Shown here piece after piece: positions 15,351-23,139 of a DNA stretch of 38,812 bases. The position numbers were made by a program, and so were the translations under genes. The DNA is from Bacteroides sp. Its GTDB lineage: Bacteria > Bacteroidota > Bacteroidia > Bacteroidales > SM23-62. Where the stretch lies: assembly GCA_011053095.1 (NCBI GenBank), contig DRHS01000058.1:67826-106637 (forward strand), written 5' to 3'. Position 1 is the stretch's first letter. Every line of letters starts with the position of its first letter. Below the pieces are notes generated by a model. The model had not been told where the DNA came from, did no database searches, and worked only from the letters and a program-made list of their open reading frames with translations.

Positions 15351-15649
15351 TCTTCTCTTACAATTACAAACACATCCTCGTTCTCCTTCTTCATAAAATA
15401 TTGCTCACGGGCAAATTTTTCAAGGTTGTCCTTGTCTGTTTTCAGCTCATTCAGCCGACGGGAATCTTCATCTATCCGTTCAATATAGTACTGCTTTTCA
15501 TCTTCCAGGTCGCTAAGTGTTCTTATATATCTTACCCTGTCGATCAGACTGTTACGGTCGAACACAAGAAGCCAGATTAGAAACACCAGTACCGCAATTA
15601 GGTACTTATTTCTGAGACTTCGAATTAATATTGAATCACGTTTTAACAT
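15347..15649 (-). CDS. FtsB/DivIC family cell-division protein
   Basis: A 100-aa bitopic inner-membrane protein of the septum-formation-initiator family. The N-terminus is short and basic, followed by a TM helix at ~17-33 (KYLIAVLVFLIWLLVF). A coiled coil of ~40 residues comes next (LSDLEDEKQYYIERIDEDSR), then the family EKFAREQYFMKKENEDVFVI end, close to the LE..AREk..mk..geevy.i pattern of DivIC/FtsB. Partners FtsL and FtsQ are not in the window. It is convergent with the glycosyltransferase gene. A near-consensus -7 element (TATCTTTA, minus 15672-15679) lies 22 bases upstream. Confidence 0.88.
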   Translation of the reverse strand: MLKRDSILIRSLRNKYLIAVLVFLIWLLVFDRNSLIDRVRYIRTLSDLEDEKQYYIERIDEDSRRLNELKTDKDNLEKFAREQYFMKKENEDVFVIVRED

Positions 15650-15744
15650 TTCCCAGGTTCAGGAAGCAATTTAAAGATAAATAGAAAAAAAAGGAAAGCG
15701 TTTTATCAACACTTCCCCCGAAAACATAAATATCTATATCTATA

Positions 15745-17373
15745 TTATTCCTCCATATAGGGATACCTGTAATCCTCCGGTGGAAGAAAATTCTCCTTAA
15801 TGGTTCTTGCAGAAACCCAACGAAGAAGGTTGAGGTATGAACCAGCTTTATCATTGGTCCCTGATGCCCGGGCCCCACCGAATGGTTGCTGACCAACCAC
15901 CGCACCGGTAGGCTTATCGTTAATGTAGAAATTACCGGCTGCATTTTCAAGTCTCTTGGTGGCAGACTGAATAATATACCTGTCAGCTGACAGGATCGCA
16001 CCTGTCAATGCATATGAAGAGGTTGTATCAAGGAGTTCAAGAGTTTCTTCCCATTTATCGTCCTCATAAACATATATTGTTAATACCGGACCAAAAAGTT
16101 CTTCTTCCATAGTGATATACCTTGGATCACTTGCAAGAATGACTGTTGGTTCAATGAAATACCCTTTTGATTTATCGCATTTGCCTCCGAATAGAACCTC
16201 TGCATCCTTATCCTTCCTGGCACCATCAATGAAGCTTTCAAGCTTATCAAAGGAGGGTTCATCAATCACAGCGCCCATGAAATTTTTAAAATCTTCTGTG
16301 GGGCCCATTCTTATTGAAGCAATATCGGTTTCCAGACCCTTCTTTACATCCGGCCATATGCTTTCAGGTATATATGCCCTTGAAGCAGCAGAACATTTTT
16401 GTCCCTGATACTCAAAAGCACCCCTTACCAGGGCTGTAACCACCTGCTTTACGGGAGCAGTATTGTGCACCATAACGAAGTCCTTTCCTCCCGTTTCACC
16501 TACAATCCTGGGATAGGTTTTGTACTTATGAATATTGGTACCGATGGATTTCCATATATCCTGAAAAACCTCAGTCGACCCGGTAAAGTGGATCCCGGCA
16601 AAATCAGGATGGTTAAATATAACTTCGCCCATTACCGGCCCGGAAGCATATACTAGGTTGATCACACCATCAGGTACACCTGCCTCACGGAAAACCTCCA
16701 TAAGTACATGGGCTGAATAAACCTGGGTTTTGGATGCCTTCCATACTACTACATTACCCATCATTGCTGGGGCAGTAGGAAGGTTGCCCGCAATGGCAGT
16801 AAAATTAAATGGTGTCAGGGCAAAAACGAATCCCTCAAGCGGACGCTGCTCCAACCGGTTCCAGACATGCTCAGATGAATCCGGTTGGTTGTTATAGATC
16901 TCTTCCATATACTGAACATTGTACCGGAGAAAATCAATAATCTCACATGCCGAGTCTATCTCCGCCTGCTGAACTGTTTTTGATTGTCCGATCATGGTAG
17001 CAGCATTAATCTTTGCACGGTAAGGTCCGGCGATTAAGCTTGCAGCTTTCAAAAATACTGAGGCCCTGTGTTTCCAGCAGAGATTAGCCCAATCTTCCCG
17101 GGCTGCCATTGCAGCTTCTATTGCAATGTTCACATGCCCGGCATTACCCTGATAATATGTGCCAATCTGGTGGTCAAGCTTGTGGGGAGGATAAACAGGT
17201 ATACTTTTATCGGATTTAACTTCTTTGCCCCCAATGAACATTGGAATTTCTATGATCCTGGAGTATGCTTCCTCCAGGGCAGATTTCAGCTCCTCTCTTT
17301 CAGGGGAACCTGGTCTGTATTCCTTTACAGGTTCATTTATGGCCTTTGGAATGAATACGGTATTTTCTGACAT
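15745..17373 (-). CDS. pruA: L-glutamate gamma-semialdehyde (1-pyrroline-5-carboxylate) dehydrogenase
   Basis: This NAD-dependent enzyme oxidises glutamate semialdehyde to glutamate, the second step of proline catabolism (542 aa, full length for the stand-alone P5CDH type). Landmarks are FVFALTPFNFTAIAGNLP and the cofactor region GNVVVWKASKTQVYSA. HFTGSTEVF and the catalytic Glu region VGETGGKDFV follow, then the nucleophile C327 in YQGQKCSAASRAYIP. The segment TGAVVGQQPFGGARASGTNDKAGS near the end is distinctive of P5C dehydrogenases. No proline dehydrogenase gene is in the window, so that step must be encoded elsewhere. It is divergent from the cytosolic SOD gene. Confidence 0.95.
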   Translation of the reverse strand: MSENTVFIPKAINEPVKEYRPGSPEREELKSALEEAYSRIIEIPMFIGGKEVKSDKSIPVYPPHKLDHQIGTYYQGNAGHVNIAIEAAMAAREDWANLCWKHRASVFLKAASLIAGPYRAKINAATMIGQSKTVQQAEIDSACEIIDFLRYNVQYMEEIYNNQPDSSEHVWNRLEQRPLEGFVFALTPFNFTAIAGNLPTAPAMMGNVVVWKASKTQVYSAHVLMEVFREAGVPDGVINLVYASGPVMGEVIFNHPDFAGIHFTGSTEVFQDIWKSIGTNIHKYKTYPRIVGETGGKDFVMVHNTAPVKQVVTALVRGAFEYQGQKCSAASRAYIPESIWPDVKKGLETDIASIRMGPTEDFKNFMGAVIDEPSFDKLESFIDGARKDKDAEVLFGGKCDKSKGYFIEPTVILASDPRYITMEEELFGPVLTIYVYEDDKWEETLELLDTTSSYALTGAILSADRYIIQSATKRLENAAGNFYINDKPTGAVVGQQPFGGARASGTNDKAGSYLNLLRWVSARTIKENFLPPEDYRYPYMEE

Positions 17374-17557
17374 AATAATAATTATTTAAAAAGGATTTGG
17401 TTTAGCTAGCCGGTTAAAACCCATAACAATATTAAGAGTTTATTACCTGATCTGAAATGACAAAAAGCAGGTTTGGAATCAGCCTGTATCAATCTGTACT
17501 TTTCGTTAAATATTTCTTAAAATTATATATGTTATTTTTATTTAGTCTAAATAATTA

Positions 17558-17565
17558 TATATTTG
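17558..17565 (+). promoter_or_regulatory. Bacteroidetes -7 element (TATATTTG) for the cytosolic SOD
   Basis: Exact TAnnTTTG match 23 bases upstream of the ATG at 17589, in a very AT-rich segment. It lies inside the longest open frame (from 17457), which argues that the true start is 17589. Confidence 0.6.
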
Positions 17566-17588
17566 TATTCAAATTAATAAACACAACA

Positions 17589-18188
17589 ATGGCATTCGAG
17601 TTACCCAATTTAAAATACGATTATAATGCACTTGAGCCCTATATTGACGGGCGTACAATGGAAATACACCATGGCAAGCATCATGGAGGATATACAAGTA
17701 AATTAAACGCAGCAATTGATGGCAGTTCACTTGCAGACAAGGGAATTGAAGAAATTCTGACCGGCGCTGGAACTCATGGACCGGCTGTACGGAACAACGG
17801 TGGTGGATTTTACAATCACACTCTTTTCTGGGAAGTTATGAGTCCCAGTGGAGGTGGACAACCGGGCGCTAAGCTTCTGGAAGCCATTAACCAGGCATTT
17901 GGTAGTTTTGATGAGTTCAGGACTAAGTTTTCTGATGCCGCAGCCACACGATTTGGATCAGGATGGGCATGGTTAGTTAATACTGACAGTGGACTTGTAG
18001 TTACTTCCACACCTAACCAGGACAATCCTCTAATGGATGTTGCCGAGGTCAAAGGCACGCCTGTTCTTGGACTCGATGTTTGGGAACATGCATATTATTT
18101 AAAATATCAGAACCGGAGGCCCGAGTATATCGAGGCATTCTGGAATGTAGTTAACTGGGAAGCAGTTAACATGAGATTTGGCTCATGA
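17589..18188 (+). CDS. sodA: Mn-type superoxide dismutase (cytosolic)
   Basis: A 199-residue SOD of standard bacterial length with no signal peptide. It starts [19 protein letters not shown]. Ligand regions [23 protein letters not shown] and [20 protein letters not shown] are intact, and TPNQDNPLM marks the Mn-type. The start at 17589 is set by homology, by the -7 element at 17558 and by the uncharacteristic hydrophobic residues that an upstream start would add. It is a close paralogue of the exported SOD at 9243, sharing long identical stretches such as [16 protein letters not shown] strong terminator follows at 18214-18247. Confidence 0.95.
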   Translation: MAFELPNLKYDYNALEPYIDGRTMEIHHGKHHGGYTSKLNAAIDGSSLADKGIEEILTGAGTHGPAVRNNGGGFYNHTLFWEVMSPSGGGQPGAKLLEAINQAFGSFDEFRTKFSDAAATRFGSGWAWLVNTDSGLVVTSTPNQDNPLMDVAEVKGTPVLGLDVWEHAYYLKYQNRRPEYIEAFWNVVNWEAVNMRFGS

Positions 18189-18213
18189 TTAGTTATTAGT
18201 TATTGGTTGGTTT

Positions 18214-18247
18214 AAAAGGGGTTGCCGGAAACGGTGGCCCCTTTTTT
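18214..18247 (+). terminator. Intrinsic terminator after the cytosolic SOD
   Basis: AAAAGGGG (18214-18221) pairs with CCCCTTTT (18238-18245). An inner CCG-GAAA-CGG helix carries a GNRA-type loop, and the T-run extends to 18247. It may also act for the convergent dipeptidase gene, which has the A-run as its T-tract. Confidence 0.85.
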
Positions 18248-18280
18248 CATTGCAGATAGTATTGCCAATTCTATCTGCTA

Positions 18281-19510
18281 TTAATACGCTGCCGTTTCGA
18301 CATCTCTCATTACTCTCATCAGGTTGCCACTCCAGAATTTTTGAAGATCTGATTTTGAATAGCCCCGCCTGAGTAATTCCAGGGTTACATTTGGGAGTTC
18401 TGTAACGTCATAGCAACCTTCCAGTCCAGCTCCCCCATCGAAATCAGAACCAAAACCCACATGATCTATCCCGATCAGGTCAACAATATGATCGACATGG
18501 TCACAGAACTGAGATACATTGGCAAGTCTTGGCGGGAATATATTATCAATGGCATACCATTCAGCAGCAAAAAGGTTACGAGTGCTGTCACCCAGGCCGT
18601 TCCAGTCCCCGTACTTCTCCCTGACAGTCATTTTTGCAGAATCCCTTTCGGGGAAGGGTTCAGTTTCAGTAACATAATCGCTCAGAACACATAACTGTAT
18701 AACTCCATCGTTATCAGCAAGTTTCAGAAGCATCTCATCGGTCAGGTTTCGTGGATTTTCACACACCTCTCTCGAATTGGAATGGGAAGCGATCACAGGT
18801 GCCTGACTTTTTTCGATCACGTCGAAAAAGGATTTATCGGAGACATGAGAAACATCGATCATAATTCCCAGCCGATTCATTTCCATAATCACTTCAGCAC
18901 CAAATTCACTTAGTCCCCCATGCTCCTCCCCATCCTTGTCGGTGGAAGAATCACAGACATCATTATTTGCAGTATGGCAGAGGGTTATATACCTTGCACC
19001 CATGTTATAAAATCTTTCCACCAGCGACAGATCCCGTCCGATAGGATATGCATTTTCGATCCCGATATATACTGCGCTTTTACCTTTTTTGGCAATTGTT
19101 TTAAGGTCAGAGGATGACAGGGCAATCTCAGCTATTTCTGAATTTCTGCCTACCACTGCATGAATTGAATCAAACAATGTCAGGGCACGATTCCTTGCTG
19201 TCTCATTACCTTCGGAGGTGCGTTCACTCTGTCCGAGGAAAACAGCGAAAAACACGGCATCAAGTCCGCCTTCCTTCATTCTTGGAAAATCAAGTTTTCC
19301 TCCTCCTTTCCTGGAGTCAGACTTCCTGGCAAGGTTTGTTCCCGTTCTGAAAAACCTTAGAGGTGTATCTGTATGGCTGTCAACCGTTAGCAATTCGTGA
19401 TGAAGCTTCATGGCTTCTTCTATTCCCTGCTCCCCGGCGTAATCCACTACACAGGAACTTAAAAACAGAACAAATGTGGCTAATAAGGTGCTAATAATTC
19501 TTGAGAACAT
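18281..19510 (-). CDS. M19 family membrane dipeptidase, lipoprotein
   Basis: A zinc dipeptidase of the renal-dipeptidase family (409 aa) that probably hydrolyses dipeptides in the envelope. The signal peptide ends in lipobox LSSC with C20 as the lipidation site, so it should be anchored by lipid. The M19 core is clear: VDSHTDTPLRFF (first His/Asp ligands), GIENAYPIG (bridging Glu), YITLCHTANNDVCDSS, IDVSHVSDKSFFDVI, PVIASHSNSREVC.NPRN and HVGFGSDFDGG. It is convergent with the SOD gene and shares its terminator. A one-mismatch -7 sequence occurs upstream. OlsF-like synthase lies 71 bases upstream on the same strand. Confidence 0.93.
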   Translation of the reverse strand: MFSRIISTLLATFVLFLSSCVVDYAGEQGIEEAMKLHHELLTVDSHTDTPLRFFRTGTNLARKSDSRKGGGKLDFPRMKEGGLDAVFFAVFLGQSERTSEGNETARNRALTLFDSIHAVVGRNSEIAEIALSSSDLKTIAKKGKSAVYIGIENAYPIGRDLSLVERFYNMGARYITLCHTANNDVCDSSTDKDGEEHGGLSEFGAEVIMEMNRLGIMIDVSHVSDKSFFDVIEKSQAPVIASHSNSREVCENPRNLTDEMLLKLADNDGVIQLCVLSDYVTETEPFPERDSAKMTVREKYGDWNGLGDSTRNLFAAEWYAIDNIFPPRLANVSQFCDHVDHIVDLIGIDHVGFGSDFDGGAGLEGCYDVTELPNVTLELLRRGYSKSDLQKFWSGNLMRVMRDVETAAY

Positions 19511-19581
19511 GATTTAGAATTTGAAAGTTGATAATCGTGGACAAAATTTAGAAGAAGTTCAAGTAAGTATTGTATGATTTC

Positions 19582-21450
19582 TTAATTAACCGGGGGGCCT
19601 TCCGGTGAAACAGTTTTGCTCCCTTCCTTCTGTCCAAGATCTGCAGAAAAGAACCGCTCAAGTATACCTTTATCATCAACTTCTTTGGAGAGTGCTGCAA
19701 CTGTTGAAGCAGGCACATCAAAAAGATCAAGTAACATAAGTCCGTCAAGGGCATTATTAAATTTAGGATCGATATTAAAGCCGATGATTTCCCCATTTTG
19801 CTTGAGATATTTCTTTAACAGGACAGGCATGTTACTCTGTGCGGTCTCAATATCCTTAATGATCCTGTCAAATTTATTCAGGTCAGAAGCAGATTCAATC
19901 AGTATGTCAGTATCAAGGTGATGAAGGGATACGATAAAATTCTTTCGTGGACGTATATGCCGGGCAAGAACCTCATTATAGTAATACTCCCTGATAAACT
20001 TAATAATCAGTTCTTTGGAGAAGTTTGAAAAACGATTGCTAATACTTACCGGACCGATCAGGTAGCGATATTCCGGGTTTTTAAGAAGAAAATAAAGGAT
20101 ACCCTTCCAGAGTAGAAACAGTGGAAGAGGCCGTTTCTGGTACTCAGGGACAATAAATGACCTGCCCAGTTCAAGAGATTGGGTAAGGATAGGGTGCATT
20201 TTACGGTTTATCCTGAACAGGCTCTGGATGTAGAAACCACGAATCCCATAAATATCCATGATCTCCTTGCCTTTACCTACCCTGTAAGCACCAACAATTT
20301 TACTGTTCTCATCATCCCATATGAACAGCTGGTTATAATACAGATCATACTCATCAATGTCCATCTGCTGGTTGGTCCCCTCACCAACTTCTCTGAAAGT
20401 GATTTCCCTCAACCGCCCTATCTCGTTCATAATAATAGGGATTTCAATTGATGGAACACAGATCACATTATAGTTATCTATTTTAAAGAGCAGATATCGA
20501 CTAATGATTTTTGAGATCTCAGATTCAATAGCCTGTACAGGTGCCGGATCTGCAATATTCTCAGCTTTCTTTAATTGCCGTCGGCTTACTGAGAAGAATT
20601 TTTTTACTTCGAGGGATGTGCCGAGGGCATAGGTTTTTGTCCTCAGGTACCTTCCATATCTTGATATGTCACTGAATTCATTCTGTTCCTTAACCGGAAT
20701 GGGTGTTCCGATCCTGATATTAATCACACGCCTCCTTTTTTTGAAGAGCTCTGTCGGTAGTTTGACGGTTTGTAATTTTGGGTGAATCCGGCCCATGAAA
20801 TGAAAGAGCCGGCTGTTTTTCCCCTGAAAATAGACCGGGATCACCGGAACATTTGCCCTTTTAAGAACCTGCAGAGCACGGAACTGCCATTGAGGATCCG
20901 TAATGGCATGTATATCCTGGTTAAAACTTGAAACCTCCCCTGCAGGGAAGATTCCCATAGGATGTCCACTCTCAAGGTGTATTAATGCTTTTTTGAGTCC
21001 CGCGACAGGGTAATGTTCAACAGAAGAATTTTCAAAAAGATCGTCTTCGAAAAGGTATTCAGCTATGGGTTCCATCCTTTTCAGCAGGAAATTGGGAAGG
21101 ATCTTATAATCAGGGCGGATACCTCCGATGAGTTTCATTAACAGGAGTCCATCAATACCTCCAAATGGATGGTTTGAAACGGTAATAAAAGCGCCTTCTC
21201 TGGGTATTTTCTCAAGTTCTTCTGCTCGGATTTCAAACCGGATGCCAATCTGCTCCATCATGGAGTCAATGAAATCCATGCCAATGCGGTGTGCATTATC
21301 CTGGTAGATCTTGTTAATTCTCCTGAAACGAAGCAGAAGCATTAAGAATTTAACTGCACTCTCCCCTGCAAACCCGTTCATTTTTGCTGCCTGGAGCAGT
21401 GAGTCTGTATCAATTAATTTCATGCCTGTTCGACAATGTAAATCTGCCAT
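19582..21450 (-). CDS. olsF: Bifunctional aminolipid acyltransferase (OlsF-type: O-acyltransferase + GNAT N-acyltransferase)
   Basis: A 622-aa two-domain acyltransferase. The N-terminal part (~80-290) is PlsC/hemolysin-like: VSNHPFGGIDG with H94 and D100, the FPAGEVSSF block, and VPVIPVYFQGKNSRLF. The C-terminal part (~325-530) is an OlsB-type GNAT fold containing GAYRVGKG, LELGRSFIVPEYQKRPLPLF and YRYLIGPVSISN. In OlsF of Serratia and Flavobacterium one polypeptide carries both steps of ornithine-lipid synthesis; in Bacteroides the split GlsB/GlsA pair makes glycine lipids. Which amino acid is used here is unknown. The tail (~590-622) is unconserved. The second Met (21420) is an alternative start. 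Function is assigned by domain order only. Confidence 0.78.
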   Translation of the reverse strand: MADLHCRTGMKLIDTDSLLQAAKMNGFAGESAVKFLMLLLRFRRINKIYQDNAHRIGMDFIDSMMEQIGIRFEIRAEELEKIPREGAFITVSNHPFGGIDGLLLMKLIGGIRPDYKILPNFLLKRMEPIAEYLFEDDLFENSSVEHYPVAGLKKALIHLESGHPMGIFPAGEVSSFNQDIHAITDPQWQFRALQVLKRANVPVIPVYFQGKNSRLFHFMGRIHPKLQTVKLPTELFKKRRRVINIRIGTPIPVKEQNEFSDISRYGRYLRTKTYALGTSLEVKKFFSVSRRQLKKAENIADPAPVQAIESEISKIISRYLLFKIDNYNVICVPSIEIPIIMNEIGRLREITFREVGEGTNQQMDIDEYDLYYNQLFIWDDENSKIVGAYRVGKGKEIMDIYGIRGFYIQSLFRINRKMHPILTQSLELGRSFIVPEYQKRPLPLFLLWKGILYFLLKNPEYRYLIGPVSISNRFSNFSKELIIKFIREYYYNEVLARHIRPRKNFIVSLHHLDTDILIESASDLNKFDRIIKDIETAQSNMPVLLKKYLKQNGEIIGFNIDPKFNNALDGLMLLDLFDVPASTVAALSKEVDDKGILERFFSADLGQKEGSKTVSPEGPPVN

Positions 21451-21518
21451 TAAATATAATTCAAAATTGCATATGCATACTTATAATCATTTCAAATTAG
21501 ATTGATGACAAGGACGAG

Positions 21519-22145
21519 CTAAAGGACCCAGACTGAAATGATCACAACAAGACCGAAAAGAAAAACTACAGATCCTGTTATCTTGTTAAGCCACCAGATG
21601 CTTTTTAAACGGATCTTTTTCCGGAAGCGGTTTGCAATTGATGCAAGGACAAACCACCATAATATTGCTCCGCCTGCAATTCCTGCGATAAGAATCGAAA
21701 GCTCGAAGATGGAATAGAGGTCATTTGCAACCTTGAGAGCAGCCATTATGGCAATGAAAAGAAATACAGCCATCGGATTTGAAATGGTAAGCAAAAATAT
21801 GGAGGCAAAATCCTGGGAAAGCCTCGTCTTGTTCAGGCGCTGTAACCTCAATTGTTTGACAGGATTAGTATTAAAAATCCTGTATCCTATATACAGTACA
21901 AAAATCCCACCCAAAATCTGGAAATAAATATGCTTTTCCTCAATAAAATTCAGGATAATGCTGAGCCCGAAACCAGCGATAACCGCAAAAATTATGTCAG
22001 CCGCGGCAGCCCCGAGCCCGGAAACAAAACCCGACATATACCCCCGGTTAAGTGTTCTTTGTATGCACATAATTCCTATCGGACCGAGGGGTGCGGATAC
22101 GAGAAGTCCAATGATAATTCCTTTTATGAAAATAGCAGGGATCAT
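21519..22145 (-). CDS. LysE family amino-acid exporter
   Basis: An inner-membrane protein of 208 aa with about six hydrophobic segments. The N-terminal GLLVSAPLGPIGIMCIQRTLNRGYMSG is the LysE/RhtB signature (usual form GP.g.....r.l..G...G). The second conserved part is FLLTISNPMAVFLFIAIMA, matching the NP-containing helix of the family. The substrate (amino acid or other metabolite) is not predictable. It is transcribed away from the EamA transporter gene, and their -7 elements are only 10 bp apart, so the two may be controlled together. Confidence 0.88.
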   Translation of the reverse strand: MIPAIFIKGIIIGLLVSAPLGPIGIMCIQRTLNRGYMSGFVSGLGAAAADIIFAVIAGFGLSIILNFIEEKHIYFQILGGIFVLYIGYRIFNTNPVKQLRLQRLNKTRLSQDFASIFLLTISNPMAVFLFIAIMAALKVANDLYSIFELSILIAGIAGGAILWWFVLASIANRFRKKIRLKSIWWLNKITGSVVFLFGLVVIISVWVL

Positions 22146-22196
22146 TTCCGAAGCACAATAAAAAACCAGTATTTGTAAAGTAATGAATAATCCTCA

Positions 22197-22204
22197 CAAA
22201 GATA
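22197..22204 (-). promoter_or_regulatory. Bacteroidetes -7 element (TATCTTTG) for the lysE-family gene
   Basis: Exact TAnnTTTG on the minus strand (CAAAGATA on plus), 51 bases upstream of the start codon at 22145. Confidence 0.5.
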
Positions 22205-22214
22205 CTAAAATACC

Positions 22215-22222
22215 TATATTTG
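22215..22222 (+). promoter_or_regulatory. Bacteroidetes -7 element (TATATTTG) for the EamA-family gene
   Basis: Exact TAnnTTTG 18 bases upstream of the ATG at 22241. It overlaps the TTG at 22220, which therefore cannot be the start. Only 10 bp separate it from the opposite-strand element. Confidence 0.6.
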
Positions 22223-22240
22223 CGTCTTGATTTCAACAGC

Positions 22241-23119
22241 ATGCAGCAGATTACTCTAGAGAACAAATCCTGGCAATGGGCAACACTCCTTCTGCTTTCC
22301 CTCATATGGGGCACATCCTTTATACTGATGAAAAAGGGACTGGAATCATATTCCCATATGCAGGTTGCCGCGTTCAGGATTTTTTTCAGTTTTCTTTTCC
22401 TTTTACCCCTTACCATAAAACACCTTAATGCAATAAAAAGGGAGAATTTGCGGTCCATAATTATTGTAGGATTCATCGGATTTGCAATTCCTGCGGTGCT
22501 GTTTACCAAGGCCCAGACACGGATTGACAGTTCCCTTGCCGGTATGCTGAACTCTCTCACTCCTATGTTTACGCTTATCGTGGGACTCCTGATATACCGG
22601 AGGTCGGTGAAATGGGTCAATGTCGTAGGACTACTGATCGGTTTGCTTGGGGCCCTGGGACTTATATGGAAGGGGGAACTGGATGTCCTGAAAGGTTTTA
22701 ACGCATTTGCACTCTTTGTTGTTGCTGCAACAATTTGCTACGGGATTAATGTCAATGAAGTTAAGTTCAAACTTGCAGGGCTGTCAAGTGTCCAGATTAC
22801 CAGCCTTGCATTCCTGTTCACCGGTCCCATAGCAGGCATATACCTTCTGTTTTCAGACCTATCCCCCGCGGCCCAGACACCCAACTATTTTATTAACCTT
22901 GGGTACATAGCAATATTGGCATTATTCAGTTCCGTCCTGGCAGTGCTGATATTTAATCATCTGATTAAACATACAACGACTCTCTTTGCCGCTTCGGTAA
23001 CTTACATCATACCCTTCTTTGCTATCATATGGGGAATTGCAGACGGTGAGCAGATCAGTATCATTCAATTCATGTGGATCGGAGTGATCCTGTTCGGAGT
23101 TCACATGGTCAATAAATAG
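22241..23119 (+). CDS. EamA/DMT-family transporter
   Basis: A ten-helix inner-membrane transporter (292 aa) of the drug/metabolite superfamily. Two EamA repeats are visible. The first starts at WQWATLLLLSLIWGTSFILMKKGLE and the second at ~145 (FNAFALFVVAATICYGINV). Repeat ends such as GLLIYRRSVKWVNVVGLLIGLLGALGL are typical. The start at 22241 follows from the -7 element just upstream and leaves a short cytosolic N-terminus. The substrate is unknown. It is immediately followed by the lnt promoter and gene. Confidence 0.88.
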   Translation: MQQITLENKSWQWATLLLLSLIWGTSFILMKKGLESYSHMQVAAFRIFFSFLFLLPLTIKHLNAIKRENLRSIIIVGFIGFAIPAVLFTKAQTRIDSSLAGMLNSLTPMFTLIVGLLIYRRSVKWVNVVGLLIGLLGALGLIWKGELDVLKGFNAFALFVVAATICYGINVNEVKFKLAGLSSVQITSLAFLFTGPIAGIYLLFSDLSPAAQTPNYFINLGYIAILALFSSVLAVLIFNHLIKHTTTLFAASVTYIIPFFAIIWGIADGEQISIIQFMWIGVILFGVHMVNK

Positions 23120-23127
23120 TATCTTTG
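23120..23127 (+). promoter_or_regulatory. Bacteroidetes -7 element (TATCTTTG) for lnt
   Basis: Exact TAnnTTTG beginning at the base after the EamA stop codon and 12 bases before the lnt ATG at 23140. It implies an almost leaderless lnt transcript. Confidence 0.5.
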
Positions 23128-23139
23128 TCTTCCATTTAA

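Noticed and set aside
17457-17588. 44-residue hydrophobic extension of the cytosolic SOD
   Set aside because: The -7 element at 17558 lies inside it. The sequence is AT-driven, and SOD homology starts at the ATG at 17589.
22048-22620. A 190-codon open frame on the minus strand spanning the LysE/EamA promoter region
   Set aside because: It runs through both divergent promoters and into the EamA coding strand. The sequence is low-complexity and unlike any family.
23120-23127. Reading the lnt promoter as proof of separate transcription from EamA
   Set aside because: The element is exact but leaves only 12 bases before the ATG, and read-through from EamA is equally possible, so no strong claim is made.
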